From: Microvirga sp.
GTDB taxonomy: Bacteria; Pseudomonadota; Alphaproteobacteria; Rhizobiales; Beijerinckiaceae
Assembly: GCF_014699075.1 (NCBI RefSeq)
Contig: NZ_JACXAB010000004.1
Span: forward strand, 62,001 to 126,000
Direction: 5' to 3'
DNA: 64,000 nucleotides
Positions 44,616-53,306 of this stretch are shown piece by piece. A program made the translations under genes and the position numbers. A model generated the notes under the pieces. That model worked only from the letters and a program-made list of their open reading frames with translations, had not been told where the DNA came from and did no database searches. How positions within the stretch are numbered: the first letter of the stretch is position 1; each line of letters starts with the position of its first letter.

Positions 44616-45765
44616 TCCTGACATCCAGAAGTTGCTCGACCGGGGCTACGCGCTCCGGCTCGACAGCAACTACCTCGTGGTCCGCGACATCCCCTACCTA
44701 GATGCCGCGGGCGACCTGCGGTGGGGCGCGATCGTCACCACCATGAAGGATATCGATGGCACCCGCGTCGCGCCGAATGACCACCAGGTGTTCTTTGCGG
44801 GTGGCGTGCCCTATGGCCTGAATGGCAAGCCCATCCCGTCTTTGGGCAGCGGCACGGCGAGCGTCCCGCTGGCGAAAACCGACGTCGTCGTCGAGCGGTC
44901 CTTCTCCAACAAGCCGCCGCACGGCCTTCCGGATTTCTTCGTTAAGATTGAACACTACCTAACGATCCTGTCCGGGCCTGCGCGCCACCGTTTTTCGGAA
45001 GCGAACCCTTTCACCTTCAACGTCGACGACGATGCCGGCCCGGAGAGCGTCTTCCATTTCCGCGATACGCTGACCAGTCGTGCACTGATCGGAGACCTGT
45101 CGGCAAAATTCAATGGCCAGGACGTCGCCGTCATCGGACTAGGGGGCACCGGCGCCTATGTCTTGGATTACCTCGTCAAGACGAACGTCGACGGGATCCG
45201 AGGCTTTGACCCGAAGCCGTTCCACGTCCACAACGCCTTCCGTTCCCCGGGACAGTTGCTGCAGGACGAGCTCGGCAAGCCGAAGGCCGAGGTCTACCAG
45301 AGGCGCTACGAAACATTTCGCAAGGGCCTTAAGCTCGAGGCCAAGGCGATCGATGGCACCTGCGACGCTGATTTCGCCGGAGTGACCTTCGCCTTCGTCT
45401 GCATCGACAGCGGCAGCGCGCGCGCTGACATCTTCGACCTGCTTATCCGTCTGAGCATACCCTTCGTAGATGTCGGTATGGGGCTTGTCCGTATCAACGG
45501 CGCCCTCGCTGGCATGGTCCGCACCAATGTGCTGCTGCCCGGCGAAGCAGAGAAGGTCCGCAGCAAGATGCTGATCCCTCTCACCGATCCACCCGGTGAC
45601 GAGTACCGCACCAACATCCAAATCGCGGAGCTGAACGCACTCAATGCGAGCCTCGCCATGCTGCGCTTCAAGCAGCATTGCGGATTTTACGCACAGGCGC
45701 AGCCAGCGTATCATCTGCTGATGAATACCGCGCTGCTCAAGCTGTTCGTGGAACCGACCGAATGA
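44590..45765 (+). CDS. ThiF/E1-like ubiquitin-activating adenylyltransferase with DUF6791-type N-terminus
   Basis: The 391-residue protein has an N-terminal domain (about 1-150; NPDIQKLLDRGYALRLDSNY, HQVFFAGGVPYGLNG) of the DUF6791 type. A ThiF/E1 domain follows with the nucleotide motif VAVIGLGGTGAYVLDYL near 180 and FHVHNAFRSPGQLLQDELGK containing the Arg that contacts ATP, then CIDSG and FVDVGMGLVR. E1-like proteins of this kind adenylate the C-terminus of a ubiquitin-like protein. It is flanked by a multi-ubiquitin remnant and a DUF6527 gene, the usual neighbours. AAGGAGG lies 12 bases before the ATG. The gene appears intact. Confidence 0.88.
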   Translation: MLFQLASRNPDIQKLLDRGYALRLDSNYLVVRDIPYLDAAGDLRWGAIVTTMKDIDGTRVAPNDHQVFFAGGVPYGLNGKPIPSLGSGTASVPLAKTDVVVERSFSNKPPHGLPDFFVKIEHYLTILSGPARHRFSEANPFTFNVDDDAGPESVFHFRDTLTSRALIGDLSAKFNGQDVAVIGLGGTGAYVLDYLVKTNVDGIRGFDPKPFHVHNAFRSPGQLLQDELGKPKAEVYQRRYETFRKGLKLEAKAIDGTCDADFAGVTFAFVCIDSGSARADIFDLLIRLSIPFVDVGMGLVRINGALAGMVRTNVLLPGEAEKVRSKMLIPLTDPPGDEYRTNIQIAELNALNASLAMLRFKQHCGFYAQAQPAYHLLMNTALLKLFVEPTE

Positions 45766-46166
45766 GTGATTTCCGCCTCGAGAAGGTCCATTATGTCCCG
45801 CAGGCATTGGAACCCGGCGTCGTCTACGCGTCCGACGAGTACAAGGTCGCGGTGCACCTTTGCGCGTGTGGCTGCGGCAGCAAGGTGCCAGTTTCCCTCG
45901 GCCCGGCCGGATGGACCCTGACCGAGCGGAACGGACGGCCGACCATCCGCCCTTCGATCGGCAGCGGACAACTGCCGTGCCGCTCCCACTATCTGATCAC
46001 AGAAGGGCAGGTCGATTGGGCACCCGCCATGAGCGCTGCGCAGACAGTCGCAGCACTGAAGTCAGATCATCGCAGGCGGGAAGCGCATTACCGCGAGGCT
46101 GCCCGCAATTCGCGGTGGTGGGTTCGGCTGTGGAAAACGTTCCAACGCTGGGTTGGGCTAGTATAG
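45762..46166 (+). CDS. DUF6527 family protein of ubiquitin-like locus
   Basis: The 134-residue protein carries the cysteine-rich motif HLCACGCGSKV and then CRSHYLITEGQVDW, the diagnostic features of DUF6527, likely a small metal-binding domain. A basic, tryptophan-rich C-terminal tail follows (about 105-134). The ATG at 45762 overlaps the stop of the E1-like gene by 4 bases, so both are translated together. The role of DUF6527 in bacterial ubiquitin-like pathways is not known; a ligase-like or substrate-adaptor role would be speculation. Confidence 0.85.
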   Translation: MSDFRLEKVHYVPQALEPGVVYASDEYKVAVHLCACGCGSKVPVSLGPAGWTLTERNGRPTIRPSIGSGQLPCRSHYLITEGQVDWAPAMSAAQTVAALKSDHRRREAHYREAARNSRWWVRLWKTFQRWVGLV

Positions 46167-46557
46167 GCGTCAGAGGGCTCACATTAAGAATTTTCTTCAC
46201 CGTCGATATTCAACCGACTGCGGTCGGATATCTTCTATGCCTATCTCACCGCAGATCGAAACGATAGATGTCAACTCGCAATAGAAAGTAGGCTCTCCAG
46301 GGAGTTGAACATACTTGTCCGCTTTCCTCAGTCGACGAGTCAAAGCCGTCAGTCAGCTCACGGCCCCATTGCCGTCATTCCAGAACACGCGCCCGAATAG
46401 CCGTTCCCGGCGCATCTGAGGCATTGCGGCATGGTCGGCTTCGAACACCAGCTGGCATGAAGAGGTGCCACCCGGCTCTTGCAATGCTGTTCGTTGGTTG
46501 TGACGTTTCCAATGCAAGCCGCAAGGATGAAGGTAACGTTCCGGATTAATCGCGAAG

Positions 46558-46587
46558 AAGCCCGCCTCAAGAGGTGAGGCGGGCTTT
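46558..46587. terminator. Rho-independent-like hairpin
   Basis: A perfect 11-bp stem, AAGCCCGCCTC (46558-46568) with GAGGCGGGCTT (46576-46586), encloses seven bases and is followed by a short T run only. It lies 390 bases after the DUF6527 gene, in a 790-bp stretch (46167-46960) in which I recognise no gene. Being symmetric, it may terminate in both directions. Confidence 0.7.
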
Positions 46588-46904
46588 GGCATCATTTGAG
46601 GCGCGCTATAGGTGATTGTGAGCGCCCTCATTAGCTAGCTGATGTGGCGCCCATATTCGCCCTTTGCCCGAAGAAATTAGCGAGCTATGCAGAATGTCTA
46701 AGCTCCCATATCGAGGGAGAATGTCGTCTAATTAATAGTCGCAGAGGCGAACCTGTAGCTCAAATCGCTGCCGTACGACATACAGCATGCTTTTGAGCTA
46801 CATGGAATCGGAGCTTGGGCCAGTGCCAGCGCACAATCTCTAGGGGTGTTCCCGTGCGATGCGTGTACCGAGGACTTTCAACTCGTAGTTCTGAAGTAGC
46901 CCCC

Positions 46905-46969
46905 GAATAGACCGAACACGATCTCCCACCTCGCTAGGAGATAGGAGTAGAGTTAGGTCTATGACTGGT
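46905..46969 (+). repeat. Imperfect inverted repeat, left copy
   Basis: This copy matches the reverse complement of 47167-47231 at about 46 of 65 positions, with an identical 11-base core CGATCTCCCAC followed two bases later by CGCTAGGAGATA. Each copy also contains a small internal hairpin (ATCTCC ... GGAGAT). The pair encloses an IS66-type orfA fragment. Confidence 0.7.
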
Positions 46970-47165
46970 TCTTGCTCGAAGTTAGAGGTTCTTGACGTAC
47001 CGCAACGCCGTCGCCGCTGGACGGCCTCCGAGAAGCTGTCCATCGTCCAGGAGACCTACGAATCCGACGCCACAGTCAGTCTGGTCGCCCTCCGGCATGG
47101 GGTGGCGCCCAACCAGCTCTTCCGCTGGCGCAAGCTTGCTGTTCAGGGGGCGCTCACCGGAGTGG
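46961..47165 (+). pseudogene. IS66-type accessory protein (orfA/TnpA) fragment
   Basis: The frame encodes RRRRWTASEKLSIVQETYES and LVALRHGVAPNQLFRWRKLA followed by VQGALTG, the DNA-binding N-terminal domain of IS66/IS3-type orfA proteins. Similarity stops at about 47158 where the inverted repeat begins; the rest of the IS (orfB and transposase) is absent. It is an inactive relic trapped between two copies of the inverted repeat, just beyond the end of tniQ. Confidence 0.7.
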
Positions 47166-47166
47166 G

Positions 47167-47231
47167 GCCAGTTATGGATTGGATGTTAGTATTATCTCCT
47201 AGCGCTGTGGGAGATCGTTTTTGGTTGATTC
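47167..47231 (-). repeat. Imperfect inverted repeat, right copy, overlapping end of tniQ
   Basis: Reverse-complement partner of 46905-46969. The last codons of tniQ (stop TAG at 47199-47201) lie inside it, so the repeat either is part of the transposon end or was fused to the tniQ 3' end by recombination. Confidence 0.65.
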
Positions 47232-48839
47232 TGGTACTGCTGTGCTTCTTCTGATTTCATTAGAAGTAGAGGTCTGCTTAAGGCGTTTCTTGTATGGCCC
47301 TCTTTTACCGTAGGGGTTTTTTCTAGCACTCGACGAGGCAAGCGGCCGAACATCGGCAACTCGGACGAGGATACCAGCCAAACCAGGTGCTTCAGCAAGA
47401 CGTCCACTGCACTGGATCCTCTGTTCCATCAAGGCGGTTACGAGCGCAACAACTTTCACGTGGAGCGCCTTGGGTGCGTCAGCGATTGAGATTTGCTCCT
47501 TATCAATCCGCGAAACAGTACCAGAAACGCCAGCCAATCTCTCCAGCCATTCCTCGACGTCCGTCCGTCGTAACAAATAAAGGCTCTTCTCCCCCATTAC
47601 GCCCCCTGGCACCCATATCGGCAAAATTCTCGCCCTGATAAGCTTTCTCACCATGGCGATTCCAACACCCAAGACCTGAGGTAACCCCTCAAGTCTTATC
47701 GAAGACTCAAGATCCGCTACAATCGCAGCTAACGTTTCATTGTTGACCTTGACCGGACTACCTTTGCGCTTTTCCGGGCGAATTCCATCCTGCAGTTTCA
47801 GAATCTTTCGGAGTGTTCCAGGTCTCATCCGGCATTCTCTTGCCGCCTCCGTCAGCGTTACGCTAGGGCGTTTCCTGGGTAGTTTGGGAAACACGTCTCT
47901 CGGCACCTGAAACTTTTGTAGAGCATTGTCCAATACAATCTGCGCAAGGGCAGGAGAGAAGTTCTCCCCACCACGCCAAGATAGCCACCGGTAGAACCAT
48001 CCATAAGCAGTTAACATGCTTGCCGGCCTTGGACCGCCTGTCGAGAGGAAGCCCTCGTAAGTTCTATCGAGTGCATCTCCAATCCGATGCTCCAGGATCA
48101 CTCTAAATCCATGGGCGCGTGCGGCCGCCCGCTCAATACTTAGGTCATCGATCTCCACCCAACGATCGGCATATCCATGCAGGTCAAGTGCAGCGATACG
48201 CTCGATCATGTCGATGGCTTGAGTCAGCGGAAGATTCTGCAATTCAGGTGGGGTCCCAACGCCTTGTAAAAGCCCGAACTGAGCGACGATCCACCGATCC
48301 AGCGCGAGAATCTCCGGTGAGGCGGTTTCTCGTGACACAGTGAAAACCGATCCATCTGTGCAGACGCGGCATTTCGTAAGTAACCCATCTTCCCAAGACA
48401 GTTTCCCGCCGCAGCTACACAGGGAAACGAGCCGCCGCCCGTGCCATGGACACGCTTCGAGGAAGGTCAAATCCCACCAAAATCTATGATGAAGTGACAC
48501 GGCTAAGCATTCTGGGCAGACGCGGCGTGAAGCTATGAGTACATCACGGTTCAGTCTCAGTTCATGACCGCGGATCAAAATGGCTTCTCCGCGCATGCGA
48601 CGGTAAGCAGCCTGCTCAAGAAGTTCAAGATCGCAGTGAGCGATGTCAGCGAGTGCCGGGAGTTCCTGTCCGAAACGAACGCGTCGACACGAGACTCCCG
48701 TCATCGTTCGCATCATAGCCATACGCGCGACCCCATTTATGTCAGAGAGCCTCAACAAAAGGCCATGTGGAGGCTCGTCGGAATACAAATCGGGAGTCCA
48801 GCGTGGTGGCATCCACATTGAACTGCTGAAGTGTTTCAT
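47199..48839 (-). CDS. tniQ: TniQ/TnsD-family target-site protein of a Tn7-like transposon
   Basis: The 546-residue protein starts like TniQ (MPPRWTPDLYSDEPPHGLLL...SDINGV) and has the zinc-binding cysteines RRVCPECLAVSLHHRFWW, CPWHGRRLVSLCSCGGKL and TKCRVC. The longer C-terminal part (from about 320) contains predicted helix-turn-helix segments (SVTLTEAARECRMRPGTLRK). TniQ links target recognition to the TnsC ATPase. Its size lies between short TniQ and true TnsD, so it may recognise a DNA site itself. The ATG overlaps the TnsC stop by 4 bases. Confidence 0.88.
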   Translation of the reverse strand: MKHFSSSMWMPPRWTPDLYSDEPPHGLLLRLSDINGVARMAMMRTMTGVSCRRVRFGQELPALADIAHCDLELLEQAAYRRMRGEAILIRGHELRLNRDVLIASRRVCPECLAVSLHHRFWWDLTFLEACPWHGRRLVSLCSCGGKLSWEDGLLTKCRVCTDGSVFTVSRETASPEILALDRWIVAQFGLLQGVGTPPELQNLPLTQAIDMIERIAALDLHGYADRWVEIDDLSIERAAARAHGFRVILEHRIGDALDRTYEGFLSTGGPRPASMLTAYGWFYRWLSWRGGENFSPALAQIVLDNALQKFQVPRDVFPKLPRKRPSVTLTEAARECRMRPGTLRKILKLQDGIRPEKRKGSPVKVNNETLAAIVADLESSIRLEGLPQVLGVGIAMVRKLIRARILPIWVPGGVMGEKSLYLLRRTDVEEWLERLAGVSGTVSRIDKEQISIADAPKALHVKVVALVTALMEQRIQCSGRLAEAPGLAGILVRVADVRPLASSSARKNPYGKRGPYKKRLKQTSTSNEIRRSTAVPESTKNDLPQR

Positions 48840-49951
48840 TTGCCACGCGCTCCAAATGCTCTGCGAGTTTCAAGACCTTTTGACTGCCGCTTCTCGGCTT
48901 TGTCTATCCGGTTTCTCCGAGCAAGAACAAGATTTGTACGCACCTCTTCACTGTCTACGCAGGACATCAAAAACGGATTTTCAGCATCTGAAACATTCAA
49001 TCTATCGCGCAAATATTCTGCGAACACCTCGACAGTAAGGCTCTGGTAGCCTTTCTCGATCGCATAGCGGGTAGTTAATCGAACGACAATTGCAATTCTA
49101 CCTTCAAATCCGTCGCAAAAAATTCCCAATGGAACGAAGACATTTGGCGTATCTAGGGATGAACCTTTGTCGAAGGGTAACTCTTTGTTCAACGTGGTAC
49201 AAAAGCGACCGAGTGCGGCCAGCGGATCCGATGTAATCTCAAGTGGTCGAACATGGTACACTTCGCCGCCCAGCCATTCCACCTGACTGTTGGCATCTTT
49301 GATCTCGGTTGTATGTTCAAGTCCGACACACAACACCTGCACACGACCAGTTTTTGCCAACACTTTAAAAACATCAGCTGCGTCGTAAGCGGCAGCTGTC
49401 TTGCCCTGTTCGCAGATGTGATGAGTATCGTCGAATACAATGAGGCGTGTCGCCTGTCCATATAACTGGCGGCCCAGCGCAAGCTGGCGCTCGACGAACG
49501 TAGCTGTTCGCGGAAGACGAACATTGAAAGCTACGAGAACATCATTAAGGAGGAGATTAAAAGTAGGGGGGCCTTTCGGCACATAAATCTTCACAATTGG
49601 GCGTTCGAGTCCGATAGGTGTTTCTACGATCACCGAGACGATCGCCTCAGTCTCGCGGCAATCTCCGAGATTTTGCGCAACAACTTTGCCATCCAATTTG
49701 TCCGCAACTTCCTCGATAATCTCGTTCACGGCTGTTGTTTTACCAGCTCGTGTCTCTCCGACTAAGAACGCTATTTCACCCTCGGGCGCAGTACGGTAGC
49801 CACTCATGATACTTCGGATAAATTCCATCGACTTAGTGAGCGAGGGCGTCATAGCTATGAAGCGCCCAATATTCGAGAGGCGATCATTTGAATTGCTACT
49901 GCTCCAATCCGTTCCGTTTTCAGTATTGCCATTTTCAAGCTTCGAAGTCAT
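48836..49951 (-). CDS. tnsC: TnsC/TniB-type AAA+ ATPase of the Tn7-like transposon
   Basis: The 371-residue ATPase has Walker A in AFLVGETRAGKTTAVNEI, Walker B in LIVFDDTHHICEQ, and an Arg-rich C-terminal end. TnsC forms ATP-dependent filaments on target DNA and recruits the TnsAB transposase. GAGG lies 5-6 bases before the ATG at 49951; an ATG 12 bases earlier is possible. It is 17 bases downstream of tnsB. Base composition is clearly lower in GC than in the chromosomal genes of the left half. Confidence 0.92.
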   Translation of the reverse strand: MTSKLENGNTENGTDWSSSNSNDRLSNIGRFIAMTPSLTKSMEFIRSIMSGYRTAPEGEIAFLVGETRAGKTTAVNEIIEEVADKLDGKVVAQNLGDCRETEAIVSVIVETPIGLERPIVKIYVPKGPPTFNLLLNDVLVAFNVRLPRTATFVERQLALGRQLYGQATRLIVFDDTHHICEQGKTAAAYDAADVFKVLAKTGRVQVLCVGLEHTTEIKDANSQVEWLGGEVYHVRPLEITSDPLAALGRFCTTLNKELPFDKGSSLDTPNVFVPLGIFCDGFEGRIAIVVRLTTRYAIEKGYQSLTVEVFAEYLRDRLNVSDAENPFLMSCVDSEEVRTNLVLARRNRIDKAEKRQSKGLETRRAFGARGK

Positions 49952-49968
49952 GGCGCACCTCACATCGC

Positions 49969-52146
49969 TTAGTGGTTTCGATGACGTCCGGGATATGTCG
50001 CTGGAACTTCAGTAGGCGAACCGGTGTTCCTATCCGTGTGTGTTGGCTTATTGCCTGTGTTCTCGCTGTCGGACCGACCGGGGCGGATCTCGCCGGGATA
50101 ATAGCCATCACCGTCACGCGGCGGGTAAGGATTAGTCGGATGTATTATGACATCGCGGTAGGGACCATTCGGATCCGGAGGCGGTGAAGTAGAAGGGGCA
50201 TCAATCTCATGCGAGCTGATTGGCAAGGAACTCGCGTCCGGGTCGATCCGATCGCTGTGGATATGCTCAACGGGACGCGACCCTTCCGTTATAAAGGCGG
50301 CAATGTGCTTCGGAACAACACCATGTCTTTTCCGGACACTGTCTACAAAATCCCATATCCGTTGCAATCCCTGGGCTAGTTTCAACTCGTAATCGTCATC
50401 GACAACCTGAGCATCATCAAGGATTTTTCTAAGGTGCTCGTATTGGCGCAACGTTAGCAACTCGATTGAACTCTCCGCCATTAGCTGACCTTCGACCCAC
50501 GTGTGGTCGTCGGGGTCGAGAATGTAGGCCGTCCCCAGATCAAGCGGGTCAATTCGAATGAGAACATCACATGAGAAGCCGATTCGGTTCCGCAATGCTC
50601 GGAACGCATTGGAGTTCCAGCGGAGTTTATTGTAGCGTACTCCGTCGTCGCGAAGTTTACGGGGAACAACTTTACCGACTAGAGGTGCGATGAGTTCCGA
50701 CGGCGGCGCAGGTTTCTCACCAACTTCGTCCATCCCTTCGCGCCACCGTTCCGCAGGTATTTCTCCAGTGCCAGGGTGCTTCTCCCTGTTGTGGTGATCA
50801 ACAACCCAACGAGTAGTCAGATAGCGAACATCACTAATTGAAAATTTCGCTTCCTTCTGTGAATCGTATCGCTTGCGCATTTGAGGGTTGGATAGCGTTG
50901 TGCCATCCAACAAATGGAAGAGCTCCTTGTTTATACGTTTGAAATTGCTCTCAACTTTTCCCTTTTTGTCTCCGCTAGCCCTTGGCAGTTGCAGGATCCT
51001 CATGTTCAAGCAGCTTGCTGTAGCTGTCATCGATGCAGAGAGAAATTCCGGCCCTTGATCAATAGCAAGGCAATCGGGCGCTCCGAAACACGGCCAGTCA
51101 AACACAAAGGGTGCCTGTCCGTACTCAGCCCACTTCCGAAGTTCCTGCTCTTTCGGCAAGACGGCATGGCGAAGTGCCTCCATTACTGAAACCCATGAAG
51201 GAGCGGCGAATGAGATCGTGAAGCCGATGATCATCCGCGAGTAGCGATCAATAAGGACAGTAAAATACGGTTTCCCGAGAACAACTCCATTCTCCGCTAC
51301 AATGACGTCAAGTTGCGTGTGATCGGCCTCAACCTCGGCCAAAGGGTAATCGCCTGGAGGACCTGCGCCTTTTAAGCGCAATAACCGATCGGCCTCATGC
51401 CTTCCTTCCCGTTTTACGAGTAGTTCCCACTCTTCGCGCTTAGCCAGTGTGTTCTCGACAATCTTGCGCCCGATGACGTTCTTAGCTTTCCTCGGTAGCT
51501 GTCGATGTTCAGCGTTCGCACGGCAACGAATGCGGGACCGTGCTCGAAGTAGGGTTTGCCGAACACTACCCTTCAGCCGTGTAGCGTAGACTTCATCAAT
51601 CGCATTGTTGATCTCCTCAATTACCCAAGGCTCGTATCGCTCCGCTCGGTTTCCCCTGGCAGGTGTATCGGAAACGAGAGCTCTGATATCGAATCCAGCG
51701 GCCAGCCACCTCAAGTACCAGGACCGACCTTGGCGAAAGCTGGGACAATCAATCAGGTTACCTGGATCTCCTTGACTCGCGCTAGCTAGCGCAGGATCAA
51801 CCCATTGCTTCTTGTCTCGCCACTGAGCTGGGAGATCATAGATTTTCCTGACATAAGCATAGCGTGCCTTCGCGATGATCTGCTGTGAGGTTGAGAAGCT
51901 ACCAAAATCTCTTTTCAGATTTGCTAAGACCGAAGGCGGCAATGCTTCGTATTGAGATTCGGAGACCATCTTTTGGCTTCGAACAAGCTCGTTCTGGCGA
52001 CCGAAGCTTAGCGATATCTCGGAGCCATCATCGGCAGCCGTGAATATGCGACCTATCGTTGTCATTTCTCCAACGACGTAAAGACGGCCGTGGACACGGA
52101 CTTTCGAGCCGCACACGAGACGTGGTGGCGCGGTGTGGACCGTCAC
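49969..52146 (-). CDS. tnsB: TnsB-type DDE transposase of the Tn7-like transposon
   Basis: The 725-residue transposase has N-terminal DNA-binding helices and a retroviral-integrase-type core with the acidic triad in VEADHTQLDVIVAENG, CLAIDQGPEFLSASM and KGKVESNFKRINKELF. It binds the transposon ends and joins them to the target. Translation begins at GTG 52146, inside the TnsA stop (4-base overlap ATGTGA), with AAGGAG 8 bases upstream. The C-terminal tail is rich in Pro and polar residues and probably contacts TnsC. Confidence 0.93.
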   Translation of the reverse strand: MTVHTAPPRLVCGSKVRVHGRLYVVGEMTTIGRIFTAADDGSEISLSFGRQNELVRSQKMVSESQYEALPPSVLANLKRDFGSFSTSQQIIAKARYAYVRKIYDLPAQWRDKKQWVDPALASASQGDPGNLIDCPSFRQGRSWYLRWLAAGFDIRALVSDTPARGNRAERYEPWVIEEINNAIDEVYATRLKGSVRQTLLRARSRIRCRANAEHRQLPRKAKNVIGRKIVENTLAKREEWELLVKREGRHEADRLLRLKGAGPPGDYPLAEVEADHTQLDVIVAENGVVLGKPYFTVLIDRYSRMIIGFTISFAAPSWVSVMEALRHAVLPKEQELRKWAEYGQAPFVFDWPCFGAPDCLAIDQGPEFLSASMTATASCLNMRILQLPRASGDKKGKVESNFKRINKELFHLLDGTTLSNPQMRKRYDSQKEAKFSISDVRYLTTRWVVDHHNREKHPGTGEIPAERWREGMDEVGEKPAPPSELIAPLVGKVVPRKLRDDGVRYNKLRWNSNAFRALRNRIGFSCDVLIRIDPLDLGTAYILDPDDHTWVEGQLMAESSIELLTLRQYEHLRKILDDAQVVDDDYELKLAQGLQRIWDFVDSVRKRHGVVPKHIAAFITEGSRPVEHIHSDRIDPDASSLPISSHEIDAPSTSPPPDPNGPYRDVIIHPTNPYPPRDGDGYYPGEIRPGRSDSENTGNKPTHTDRNTGSPTEVPATYPGRHRNH

Positions 52147-53012
52147 ATTTCATCTCCTTGGTTCGATGGTTGAACCCGAAAGGGCGTTGTTCTGCTGAAA
52201 CGACAAGTTCTATCAAGTCGAATGTGGCCGAGTCGATCAAGGCGGATCGCGAGTTCGAGGGCATTGCGTGGTTGCCCAATCGCCGCGCCAATATCGCCCA
52301 CGATGGGCGTAGAAGGAAGGTCTCCGAGTGCGAGGATTGCCTTCAGGAGTAATCCTCGGTCTCCGAACGGCCCAGAATGCCTATGAATGAGCTTCGCATT
52401 GTATAGCATCGGCTGGATGCGGATTTCGTGCTCAGTTACAAGACGAAACTTGTAGCCGTGCTCTCGGGCTGCGCCTTCATAGGCGTCTAGTTGTGCTCTG
52501 ATAGTTGCCGCTCGAACTGGCTCTTCCGTGTGAACGACCTCGAGAAGCTTCGCTTCGACAAGCTCGCGTAATCCATCCTTTCTTTCGATAAGATAATCTG
52601 GAGTCCACCGGCTAAGCCGCCCACAGATGAGGATCTCGAGCGAGAACGGTTGGGAAATTATATTGGTGATATTTTCATCTTGTGCGTCTGTGACGAGTGC
52701 GAAGTCGCACGCTAGCAAACTCTCACCCGCGATGACTTTCCCTTTAAGTCGAGGCAACGGTACCTTACCCCTGTAGCCATGGTGACCACGGCGGCAAATG
52801 TTTCGGCTCTCCGAACCTCGGATCAATTCCGGCTTCTTGGTAGGTCGGGCACGCGCTTCTGGTTCTCGTGAACGCGTTTCTTCGAGGCGACGTTCGTCTG
52901 GTTCCCATGTTTTCATTTCGGCAACGGGGTGATTTCGATACCTAACTTCGTATGTAGATGGGCTGTGACAATTGCCGTGTTTGATTTCGCTCAATGTTGA
53001 CATCACCTTCAA
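52143..53012 (-). CDS. tnsA: TnsA-type endonuclease of the Tn7-like transposon
   Basis: The 289-residue protein contains a PD-(D/E)XK nuclease core: ESLLACDFALVTDAQDENIT with early Glu, ISQPFSLEI, RWTPDYLIERKDGLREL with the catalytic Asp and VEAKLLEV with Glu-Lys, then a helical C-terminal part. TnsA cuts the 5' strands at the transposon ends, so TnsA plus TnsB allows cut-and-paste movement. The first ~95 residues are basic and unlike typical TnsA, with CRRGHHG. It is the first gene of the tnsA-tnsB-tnsC-tniQ operon; start at 53012 or 53003. Confidence 0.87.
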   Translation of the reverse strand: MKVMSTLSEIKHGNCHSPSTYEVRYRNHPVAEMKTWEPDERRLEETRSREPEARARPTKKPELIRGSESRNICRRGHHGYRGKVPLPRLKGKVIAGESLLACDFALVTDAQDENITNIISQPFSLEILICGRLSRWTPDYLIERKDGLRELVEAKLLEVVHTEEPVRAATIRAQLDAYEGAAREHGYKFRLVTEHEIRIQPMLYNAKLIHRHSGPFGDRGLLLKAILALGDLPSTPIVGDIGAAIGQPRNALELAIRLDRLGHIRLDRTCRFSRTTPFRVQPSNQGDEM

Positions 53013-53306
53013 TCCACAAGTATCTGATGATCCAGTGAACTTATTATCTGACCCGCAGTCCTATACTGTGAAGCCCATCGGCAGTCGGTGAAAATATCAT
53101 CATAAGCTGTTAGGCTTCTTTGGCTGTCATCTACCTCCATTCGCGAGCCTCATGACGAGTGGGTAGGCACCACGTTCGCCGATTTCGCGTGGTTTGGGAT
53201 CTCGTCGGCAGGTGTGTCGAGATTGAGGTCTGACATGTCCCGTGCTGTGGAACCTGTCGCGCCAATATCCGTGTCTCTTTCTTGCGCGCTCTCGCTCCCG
53301 TGGGAG

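Noticed and set aside
46353-46631. Possible minus-strand small gene
   Set aside because: It crosses a strong hairpin terminator (46558-46586) and has no recognisable domain.
46840-47043. Possible minus-strand small gene over the left inverted repeat
   Set aside because: Its similarity to the other repeat copy is explained by the DNA repeat; no protein family is visible.
47199-53012. CRISPR-associated transposon of type V-K or I-F
   Set aside because: No Cas12k or Cascade gene is seen, and presence of TnsA argues against type V-K.
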